Of a DNA stretch of 64,000 bases, positions 44,833 through 51,609 are shown piece after piece. The position numbers and the translations under genes were made by a program. The notes below the pieces were generated by a model that saw only the letters and a list, made by a program, of their open reading frames with translations, was not told the DNA's origin and made no database searches. Each line of letters begins with the position of its first letter. Position 1 is the first letter of the stretch. The DNA comes from Hyphomicrobium_A sp963726795 (GTDB taxonomy: Bacteria > Pseudomonadota > Alphaproteobacteria > Rhizobiales > Hyphomicrobiaceae): the NCBI GenBank assembly GCA_963726795.1, contig CAVSDD010000003.1, positions 124,001-188,000 of the forward strand, given 5' to 3'.

Positions 44833-45510
44833 GTGACCACAAAAGCGAAACGACGCGCGCGATCCCCCGCACCAACACCCAAGCCGGCCGGAAACGGCGG
44901 TGATCTAAAGACCGGCTCGCTGGCGCCCCAGCAGAGCGCCACGCTGTCGATCGCGGTGGCGATCGGCGCGCAGGTGCGCAATTTGCGCCGCAAGCTCGAT
45001 CTCACCGGCGCCGAGCTGGCCGAGCAGGCCGGCCTCTCGGCCGGGATGCTGTCGAAGATCGAGAACGGCGCCGTCTCCGCTTCGATCGAGAGTCTCGAGG
45101 CTCTGGCGCGCGCGCTCAATGTGCCGCTCACGAGCTTCTTTGCGAGCTACGAGGAAAAGCGCGACTGCTCCTATGTCGCCGCCGGCCACGGCGTGATGAT
45201 CGAGCGGCGCGGCACCAAGGCGGGTCACCAGTACGAGCTGCTCGGGCACTCGATCTCGGGCGAGATCGTGGTCGAGCCGTATCTGATTACGCTGACGAAA
45301 GAAGCCAAGCCCTACACGCTGTTCCAGCACGCGGGCGTCGAGTTCATCTACATGCTGACGGGTCGCGTGCTCTACCGCCACGCCGACAAAGTCTACCCGC
45401 TCAACCCGGGGAATTCGCTGTTTTTCAACTCGGCTGGCCTGCATGGGCCCGAGGAGCTGACCGAGCTCCCGATGACCTATTTGTCGATCATCATCTACCC
45501 CCGGACATGA
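44833..45510 (+). CDS. XRE-cupin transcriptional regulator
   Basis: A 225-residue regulator: a basic, Pro-rich N-terminus, a Cro/CI-type helix-turn-helix (about 35-92: GAQVRNLRRKLDLTGAELAEQAGLSAGMLSKIENGAVSAS), and a C-terminal cupin sensor domain (about 140-220: VEFIYMLTGRVLYRHADKVYPLNPGNSLFFNSAGLHG). Start is GTG. This architecture is common beside amine and glutamine-synthetase-like catabolic genes and would sense a small ligand. Its place immediately ahead of mgsA makes it the probable regulator of the methylamine genes. Confidence 0.92.
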   Translation: MTTKAKRRARSPAPTPKPAGNGGDLKTGSLAPQQSATLSIAVAIGAQVRNLRRKLDLTGAELAEQAGLSAGMLSKIENGAVSASIESLEALARALNVPLTSFFASYEEKRDCSYVAAGHGVMIERRGTKAGHQYELLGHSISGEIVVEPYLITLTKEAKPYTLFQHAGVEFIYMLTGRVLYRHADKVYPLNPGNSLFFNSAGLHGPEELTELPMTYLSIIIYPRT

Positions 45511-45534
45511 CCGGTTAAACGGGGGTTGTCTCAC

Positions 45535-45570
45535 GGACATGTCGCCTTGAACCGGGGACATGTCGCGTTG
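45535..45570 (+). repeat. Two direct repeats of a GGACATGTCGC motif
   Basis: GGACATGTCGCCTTG at 45535-45549 and GGACATGTCGCGTTG at 45556-45570, 21 bases apart (two helical turns). Each contains the palindrome GACATGTC. They sit in the 185-base gap between the regulator and mgsA. Could be operator half-sites or a mobile-element end. Confidence 0.5.
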
Positions 45571-45607
45571 TCGGAGGCCTGAAAGCGGGTTGGCGTGTTT
45601 CTTAGAG

Positions 45608-45622
45608 GGAAAAAAGTTTTCC
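45608..45622. other. Short inverted repeat upstream of mgsA
   Basis: GGAAAA-AAG-TTTTCC, a 6-bp stem in the leader about 75 bases before mgsA. Possibly part of a regulator site or a leader hairpin; weak on its own. Confidence 0.3.
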
Positions 45623-45695
45623 TGTTAGTTGACTGAGCCCAAGGCCCTGCCTATGTTCAGCTTTCCTTGTTAACTTTTATCGGGATCGCCTGCCG

Positions 45696-46595
45696 ATGTG
45701 CGGAATCGTCGGAATTTTCCTCAAGAACCAAGCCCTCGAGCCCCAGCTCGGGAAGATGATGACCACCATGCTCGCGACCATGTGCGAGCGGGGGCCGGAT
45801 AGCGCGGGCTTTGCCGTCTATTCGCACGGCGCCGACGGCAGCGTGAAGCTGACCGTGCGCGCGACCTCGGCCGGCTATGACTTTGAAGGTCTCGCCAAGA
45901 AGCTCGGCGAGGTGGTGAGCGCGCCGGTTCCCGTCGTGCGCCACGACACCCATGCCGTCCTCAGCGTTCCCCAACCTCAGGAGCAGCGCGCCCGTGAGTT
46001 CATCGCCGCGCTCAAGGACGGCACGCGTCTCATCGGCGCCGGCACACGCATGGAGCTCTACAAGGAGGTCGGCCGCCCGGATGCGGTCGCGCGCCAGTTC
46101 AAGCTCGCCGACATGGCCGGCTCGCACGGCGTCGCGCACACGCGCATGGCGACGGAATCGGCCGTCAGCACCAGCGGCGCGCATCCCTTCTCCACGGGGC
46201 GCGACCAGTGCCTCGTCCACAACGGCTCGCTGTCGAACCACAACTCGCTGCGCCGCGAGCTGAAGCAGGCGGGCCTGTCGTTCGAGACCGAGAACAATTC
46301 AGAGGTTGCCGCGAGCTATCTCACCTGGCGCATGCGCGAGGGCGAGAGCCTGGGCGACGCGCTGCGTCATTCGCTCGATGACCTCGACGGCTTCTATACG
46401 TTCGTCGTCGCGACGGAGGATGGCTTCGGCGTGCTGCGCGATCCCGTCGCGTGCAAGCCGGCGATCCTCGCCGAGACCGACGACTACGTTGCCTTCGGCT
46501 CGGAATATCGCGCCTTGTCCGGTCTGCCGGGCATCGAAACCGCGAAGGTGTGGGAGCCTGAGCCCGCCACCGTGTACTTCTGGAAGCGTGGCTAA
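45696..46595 (+). CDS. mgsA: N-methylglutamate synthase subunit A (class II glutamine amidotransferase-like)
   Basis: A 299-residue protein similar to the amidotransferase domain of glutamate synthase (GlxB type). Starts MCGIVGIF with Cys2 as the N-terminal nucleophile, then GPDSAGFAVY, the oxyanion-region VHNGSLSNHNSLRREL and ENNSEVAASYLTWRM. In the N-methylglutamate pathway MgsABC makes N-methylglutamate from glutamate-side carbon and the methylamine-derived amide. It overlaps mgsB by one base (TAATG). Confidence 0.93.
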   Translation: MCGIVGIFLKNQALEPQLGKMMTTMLATMCERGPDSAGFAVYSHGADGSVKLTVRATSAGYDFEGLAKKLGEVVSAPVPVVRHDTHAVLSVPQPQEQRAREFIAALKDGTRLIGAGTRMELYKEVGRPDAVARQFKLADMAGSHGVAHTRMATESAVSTSGAHPFSTGRDQCLVHNGSLSNHNSLRRELKQAGLSFETENNSEVAASYLTWRMREGESLGDALRHSLDDLDGFYTFVVATEDGFGVLRDPVACKPAILAETDDYVAFGSEYRALSGLPGIETAKVWEPEPATVYFWKRG

Positions 46596-47335
46596 TGACG
46601 ACGCTGGTGCGAGCGGGAGTTGGCGAGAGCCGCCTCGGCGAGGTGCGCGCGGTCGAGACGATCGACCTCGAAGTGACGAGCCTGCGCGATCTCAATCAGA
46701 TGCTGCACCGGCTTGGCCCCGGCGCCAACGACCTGCATTTTCGCGTGCTGAACCCCAAAGGCCGTCATGCCATCGCCGCCGGCATGGACGCGCCGGCCAC
46801 GATCGAGATCGACGGCAGCGTCGGCTACTACTGCGCCGGCATGAACAAGCAGGCGAGCGTGATCATCAACGGCAGCGCCGGCACGGGCGTCGCCGAGAAC
46901 ATGATGTCGGGCTTCGTGCACGTGAAGGGCGATGCCTCGCAATCTGCCGGCGCCACCGGCTGCGGCGGCATGCTGGTGATCGACGGCAATGCGTCGGCGC
47001 GCTGCGGCATCTCCAATCGCGGCATCGACATCGTGGTGAAAGGCTCGGTCGGCCACATGTCGGCGTTCATGGCGCAGGCCGGGACGCTCGTTGCCCTGCA
47101 AGGTGCGGGCGAAGCGTTGGGCGATTCCATCTACGAGGCGCGGCTTTATGTGCGCGGGCCGGTCAAGAGCCTTGGCGCCGATTGCATCGAAAAGCCGATG
47201 CGCGATGAGCACAAGACCCAGCTCAAGGCGTTGCTCGACAAGGCCGGCGCCAACGTCGATATCGCGGAGTTCAAACGCTACGGATCGGCGCGCAAGCTCT
47301 ATCACTTCCACATCGACAACGCCGGAGCCTACTGA
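46595..47335 (+). CDS. mgsB: N-methylglutamate synthase subunit B (GltB C-terminal, GXGXG-type)
   Basis: A 246-residue protein of the GltB3/GlxC type. The GXGXG-like right-handed beta-helix repeats are visible (IDGSVGYYCAGMNKQA, INGSAGTGVAENM, KGDASQSAGATGCGG, IDGNASARCGISNRG, VKGSVGHMS). In glutamate synthases this domain is structural. Starts at an ATG sharing one base with the mgsA stop and ends TGATG into mgsC, so the three are translationally coupled. Confidence 0.93.
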   Translation: MTTLVRAGVGESRLGEVRAVETIDLEVTSLRDLNQMLHRLGPGANDLHFRVLNPKGRHAIAAGMDAPATIEIDGSVGYYCAGMNKQASVIINGSAGTGVAENMMSGFVHVKGDASQSAGATGCGGMLVIDGNASARCGISNRGIDIVVKGSVGHMSAFMAQAGTLVALQGAGEALGDSIYEARLYVRGPVKSLGADCIEKPMRDEHKTQLKALLDKAGANVDIAEFKRYGSARKLYHFHIDNAGAY

Positions 47336-48669
47336 TGAGCGAGGAGGGCCGCTGGATCCATACCCCGCCGAGGCGTTCCGCGACGTTCGACGAGACCGCG
47401 ATCGCGGAGATCCAGCGCGCGGCCGCGACCGGCATCTATGACATCCGCGGCGCGGGGGCGAAGCGCAAGCTGCCCCATTTCGATGATTTGTTGTTCCTCG
47501 GCGCCTCGATGAGCCGCTACCCGCTCGAGGGCTACCGCGAGAAGTGCTCAACCGACGTCGAGCTTGGCACGCGGTTCGCCGAAAAGCCGCTCAAGCTGAA
47601 AATTCCGATCACCATCGCCGGCATGAGCTTCGGCTCGCTGTCGGGCCAGGCGAAAGAAGCATTAGGCCGTGGCGCGACGCAGGCCGGCACCTCCACCACC
47701 ACCGGCGACGGCGGCATGACGGAGGAGGAGCGGGGGCATTCGCAGCTTCTCGTCTACCAGATGCTGCCCTCGCGCTACGGCATGAACCCCGACCACCTGC
47801 GCAGGGCCGACGCCATCGAGATCGTGATCGGCCAGGGCGCCAAGCCGGGCGGCGGCGGCATGCTGCTCGGCCAGAAGATTTCCCCGCGCGTCGCCAAAAT
47901 GCGCACGCTTCCCGAGGGCATCGATCAGCGCTCCGCGTGCCGCCATCCCGACTGGACCGGGCCCGACGATCTGCAGATCAAGATCGGGGAATTGCGCGAG
48001 ATCACCGACTGGCAGAAGCCGATCTACATCAAGGTCGGCGCGGCGCGCCCGTATTACGACACCGCGCTCGCAGTCAAAGCCGGCGCCGACGTGGTCGTGC
48101 TCGACGGCATGCAAGGCGGCACGGCGGCGACGCAGGAAGTGTTCATCGAGCACGTCGGCATTCCGATCCTCGCCGCGATCCGCCCGGCGGTGAGAGCGCT
48201 GCAGGAGCTCGGCATGCACCGCAAGGTGCAGCTCATCGTCTCGGGCGGCATTCGCACCGGCGCCGACGTGGCGAAGGCCCTGGCGCTCGGCGCCGACGCC
48301 GTCGCCATCGGCACGGCGGCGCTGATCGCGCTCGGCGACAACTCTCCCCACCTCGAGGCCGAATATCGCAAGCTCGGCACCACCGCCGGCTGCTACGACG
48401 ACTGGCACGAGGGGCGCGATCCCGCCGGCATCACCACGCAAAATCCCGAGCTCGCCGCGCGGCTCGATCCGATCGCGGCGGGGCATCGCCTCGCTAACTA
48501 TCTCGCCGTGCTGACGCTCGAAGCGCAGACGATCGCGCGCGCGTGCGGCAAGAGCCACGTCCACAATCTCGAGCCTGAAGATCTCGTTGCACTGACGATC
48601 GAGGCGGCCGCGATGGCGCAAGTGCCGTTGGCGGGGACCGACTGGATACCGGGGAAGAATGCTTTTTAG
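47335..48669 (+). CDS. mgsC: N-methylglutamate synthase subunit C (FMN-binding GltB2-like)
   Basis: A 444-residue FMN-binding protein of the GltB2/GlxD type with a TIM-barrel. Visible hallmarks: PITIAGMSFGSLSGQAKEALGRGA, TTTGDGGMTEEE, GQGAKPGGGGMLLGQKI, VVLDGMQGGTAATQEVF and the phosphate-binding SGGIRTGADVAKALALGADAVAIGTAAL. It catalyses the glutamate-forming half-reaction with MgsA and MgsB. It overlaps mgsB by one base and is followed by gmaS after 82 bases. Confidence 0.95.
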   Translation: MSEEGRWIHTPPRRSATFDETAIAEIQRAAATGIYDIRGAGAKRKLPHFDDLLFLGASMSRYPLEGYREKCSTDVELGTRFAEKPLKLKIPITIAGMSFGSLSGQAKEALGRGATQAGTSTTTGDGGMTEEERGHSQLLVYQMLPSRYGMNPDHLRRADAIEIVIGQGAKPGGGGMLLGQKISPRVAKMRTLPEGIDQRSACRHPDWTGPDDLQIKIGELREITDWQKPIYIKVGAARPYYDTALAVKAGADVVVLDGMQGGTAATQEVFIEHVGIPILAAIRPAVRALQELGMHRKVQLIVSGGIRTGADVAKALALGADAVAIGTAALIALGDNSPHLEAEYRKLGTTAGCYDDWHEGRDPAGITTQNPELAARLDPIAAGHRLANYLAVLTLEAQTIARACGKSHVHNLEPEDLVALTIEAAAMAQVPLAGTDWIPGKNAF

Positions 48670-48751
48670 CCGGCCGAAGCGGCGGGCGCCTCTCAAAGGC
48701 TTCCGCAGAATTCTACCGGTCGGACAGAAAAATGACCGAGGGAGCGAGCGT

Positions 48752-50059
48752 ATGAGCACCGATCTAGCGAAAGTCGCCGCCGAGCGCGGGATCAAGTACT
48801 TCCTCATCAGCTACGTGGACTTGTTCGGCACCATGCGAGCCAAGCTCGTGCCGGCCGTCGCCATCGGCGACATGGCCAAGACCGGCGCGGGCTTTGCCGG
48901 TTTTGCCAGCTGGCTCGACATGACGCCCGCCGATCCGGACGTGTTCGCGATCCCCGACGCCGAGAGCCTGATCCAGCTTCCCTGGAAGAAGGAAGTGGGC
49001 TGGCTCGCCGCCTCGCCCTACATGAACGGCACGCTGGTCGAGCAGGCGCCGCGCAATGTCTTGAAGAAGGTTCTCGATGCCGCCGCGGCCAAGGGCTACG
49101 AACTGAAGACCGGCGTGGAATGCGAGTTCTTCCTCATCTCGCCCGACGGCACGGCCATCTCCGACGCCAGCGATCATCAGTCGAAGCCCTGCTACGACCA
49201 GCAGGCGCTCATGCGCCGCTACGACGTGATCACCGAGATCTGCGACGCCATGCTGGAGCTCGGCTGGGGGCCGTATCAGAACGATCACGAGGACGCCAAC
49301 GGCCAGTTCGAAATGAACTGGCAGTATGACAATGCCTTGAAGACTGCCGACAAGCACGCGTTCTTCAAGTACATGGCAAAGGCGATCGCCGAGAAGCACG
49401 GGCTGCGCGCGACGTTCATGCCCAAGCCCTTCGCGAACCTGACCGGCAACGGCTGCCACACGCACGTCTCGCTGTGGTCGACGTCCACCGGTAAGAACCT
49501 GTTCGACGATCCGGGCGGCGAGCTTGGCGTCTCGGCGCTCGGCTACAATTTCCTCGCCGGCATCATGCACTCGGCCGAAGGGCTGGCCGCCATCACCAAC
49601 CCGACGGTCAACTCGTATAAGCGCATCAACGGCGCGCGCACGCTTTCGGGCGCGACCTGGTCGCCCAATACCGTCACCTATACCGGCAACAACCGCACGC
49701 ACATGATCCGCATTCCCGAGCCCGGCCGGTTCGAGTTCCGCCTGGCGGATGGCTCCGCCAATCCCTATCTGCTGCAGGCGGCGATCCTCGTTGCCGGCCT
49801 CGACGGCATCGAGAACGGGCGTTCGCCCGGCCAGCGCCTCGACATCGACATGTACGCGGAAGGGCATACCGTGAAGAACGCGAAGCGCCTGCCGCTCAAC
49901 CTGCTCGACGCTCTGCGCGCACTCGACGATTCCATCGTCCTGAAAGTCGGCTTGGGCGACTCCCTCGTCAACGCCTACAAGAAGCTCAAGATGGCCGACT
50001 GGAACGAGTACGCGAGCCATCTGACCGACTGGGAACGGCGAACAACACTCGACTGCTGA
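48752..50059 (+). CDS. gmaS: Gamma-glutamylmethylamide synthetase (type III glutamine synthetase-like)
   Basis: A 435-residue enzyme of the glutamine synthetase superfamily. Metal/ATP ligands are in ECEFFLI, ENDHEDANGQFE-like YQNDHEDANGQFEMNW and NGCHTHVSLW; NSYKRINGAR and the RFEFRLADGSANPYL arginine motif complete the active site. Its position between mgsABC and mgdABCD makes GMA synthetase (ATP + glutamate + methylamine) far more likely than glutamine synthetase. ATG 48752 follows GAGGGAG. Known relatives also act on ethylamine and other small amines. Confidence 0.95.
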   Translation: MSTDLAKVAAERGIKYFLISYVDLFGTMRAKLVPAVAIGDMAKTGAGFAGFASWLDMTPADPDVFAIPDAESLIQLPWKKEVGWLAASPYMNGTLVEQAPRNVLKKVLDAAAAKGYELKTGVECEFFLISPDGTAISDASDHQSKPCYDQQALMRRYDVITEICDAMLELGWGPYQNDHEDANGQFEMNWQYDNALKTADKHAFFKYMAKAIAEKHGLRATFMPKPFANLTGNGCHTHVSLWSTSTGKNLFDDPGGELGVSALGYNFLAGIMHSAEGLAAITNPTVNSYKRINGARTLSGATWSPNTVTYTGNNRTHMIRIPEPGRFEFRLADGSANPYLLQAAILVAGLDGIENGRSPGQRLDIDMYAEGHTVKNAKRLPLNLLDALRALDDSIVLKVGLGDSLVNAYKKLKMADWNEYASHLTDWERRTTLDC

Positions 50060-50073
50060 GCAAAGCGAAGGCC

Positions 50074-51324
50074 GTGCGCTATTCCATATTCAATGTCGCA
50101 CTGCAGGCCTTGCGCGGGAACGAGGGCTGGACGCCTGCCTGGCGCAAGGCGGTGCCCAAGCCGTTCTATGATGTCGTGATCGTCGGCGGCGGCGGGCACG
50201 GGCTCGCAACCGCCTACTACCTCGCCAAGGAACACAACGTCGGCTCCATCGCCGTCATCGACAAGGGCTACCTCGGCTCGGGCAACGTCGGGCGCAACAC
50301 GACCATCGTGCGCTCCAACTACCTGCTCCCCGGCAACATCCCGTTCTACGAGTTCTCGTTGAAGCTGTGGGAGAAGAACGAGCAGGAGCTGAACTTCAAT
50401 ACGATGGTGAGCCAGCGCGGCGTGCTCAACGTCTGCCACTCGGACGGGCAGCGCAACGCCTTCGTGCGCCGCGGCAACGCCATGCGTCTGCACGGCGTCG
50501 ACGCCGAGCTGCTGGATCGCGAGCAGGTGCGCGCGATGCTGCCCTTCGCCGACTACGACAATGCGCGCTTTCCGATACTGGGCGGGCTTTTGCAGCGCCG
50601 CGGCGGCACCGTGCGCCACGACGCGGTCGCCTGGGGTTACGCGCGCGCGGCCGACCAGCGCGGCGTCGACATCATCGAGAACTGCGAGGTCACCGGTTTT
50701 CGCATCGATGGCGGCAGGATAACGGGCATCGAGACGACACACGGACCGATCGCGGCGGGCAAGGTCGCGCTCGCGTGCGCGGGCAACACCTCGCGCGTCG
50801 CGTCGCTGGCGGGGCTGCGCCTGCCAATCGAAAGCCACGTGATGCAGGCCTTCGTCAGCGAAGGGTTAAAGCCGCTGGTCGACCACGTCGTGACGTTCGG
50901 CGCCGGGCACTTCTACGTGAGCCAGTCGGACAAGGGCGGGCTGGTATTCGGCGGCGACATCGACGGCTATAACTCGTATGCGCAGCGCGGCAACCTCCCC
51001 GTGGTCGAGGACGTCATGGAGGGGGCGTGCGCGCTGTTCCCCAACCTGGCGCGGCTGCGCGTGCTGCGCACGTGGGGCGGCGTCGTCGATATGTCGATGG
51101 ATGGTTCCCCCATCATCGATCGCACGCACATCGCCGGGTTGTATCTCAACGGCGCGTGGAACTACGGCGGCTTCAAAGCGACGCCGGCTTCGGGCTTCTG
51201 CTTTGCCCACCTGATCGCCAAGGACGAGACGCACCCGGTTGCGGCAGCTTACCGGCTCGACCGCTTCGCGCGCGGAGCCGTCATCGACGAGAAGGGCGTG
51301 GGAGCCCAGCCGAACCTGCACTGA
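50074..51324 (+). CDS. mgdA: N-methylglutamate dehydrogenase subunit A (sarcosine oxidase beta-like)
   Basis: A 416-residue FAD-dependent oxidoreductase similar to the beta subunit of heterotetrameric sarcosine oxidase. The dinucleotide fold VVIVGGGGHGLATAYYLA follows a leading RYSIFNVALQALRGNEGWTPAW. The GVVDMSMDGSPIID and WNYGGFKATPASG motifs of the family are present near the C-terminus. Start is GTG. It oxidises the N-methyl group with the other Mgd subunits. Confidence 0.94.
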   Translation: MRYSIFNVALQALRGNEGWTPAWRKAVPKPFYDVVIVGGGGHGLATAYYLAKEHNVGSIAVIDKGYLGSGNVGRNTTIVRSNYLLPGNIPFYEFSLKLWEKNEQELNFNTMVSQRGVLNVCHSDGQRNAFVRRGNAMRLHGVDAELLDREQVRAMLPFADYDNARFPILGGLLQRRGGTVRHDAVAWGYARAADQRGVDIIENCEVTGFRIDGGRITGIETTHGPIAAGKVALACAGNTSRVASLAGLRLPIESHVMQAFVSEGLKPLVDHVVTFGAGHFYVSQSDKGGLVFGGDIDGYNSYAQRGNLPVVEDVMEGACALFPNLARLRVLRTWGGVVDMSMDGSPIIDRTHIAGLYLNGAWNYGGFKATPASGFCFAHLIAKDETHPVAAAYRLDRFARGAVIDEKGVGAQPNLH

Positions 51325-51333
51325 GAGACTTTG

Positions 51334-51609
51334 ATGCGCATCAAGTGCCCCTATTGCGGTGAGCGCGACGCTGAGGAATTCGGCTACCTCGGCGCGGGCG
51401 ATCTTGCGCGGCCCGACCCCGGCGCGGCCAACGCGCCCGAGGCGTTCTACGACTACGTCTATCTGCGCGACAACCCGGCGGGGCCGATGGCCGAGCTGTG
51501 GTATCACCGCGGCGGCTGTCGCCGTTGGCTCAAAGTGGAGCGCGACACGCGCAGTCATGCGATTTTGTCGGCGGCATTCGCCAACCCTGCGCCGGACGAG
51601 GCCGCCTGA
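51334..51609 (+). CDS. mgdB: N-methylglutamate dehydrogenase subunit B (sarcosine oxidase delta-like)
   Basis: A 91-residue zinc-binding subunit. Cys5 and Cys8 (CPYC) and His58/Cys62 in YHRGGCRRW form the zinc site of the delta family; the core also shows EFYDYVYLRDNPAGP-like FYDYVYLRDNPAGPM. ATG 51334 preferred to TTG 51331. Its stop overlaps the mgdC start (TGATG). Confidence 0.94.
   Translation: MRIKCPYCGERDAEEFGYLGAGDLARPDPGAANAPEAFYDYVYLRDNPAGPMAELWYHRGGCRRWLKVERDTRSHAILSAAFANPAPDEAA

Noticed and set aside
48752..50059. Ordinary glutamine synthetase (glnA)
   Set aside because: Placed between mgsABC and mgdABCD, and with the shorter type-III-like motif set; GMA synthetase is the better reading, though a tree would be decisive.
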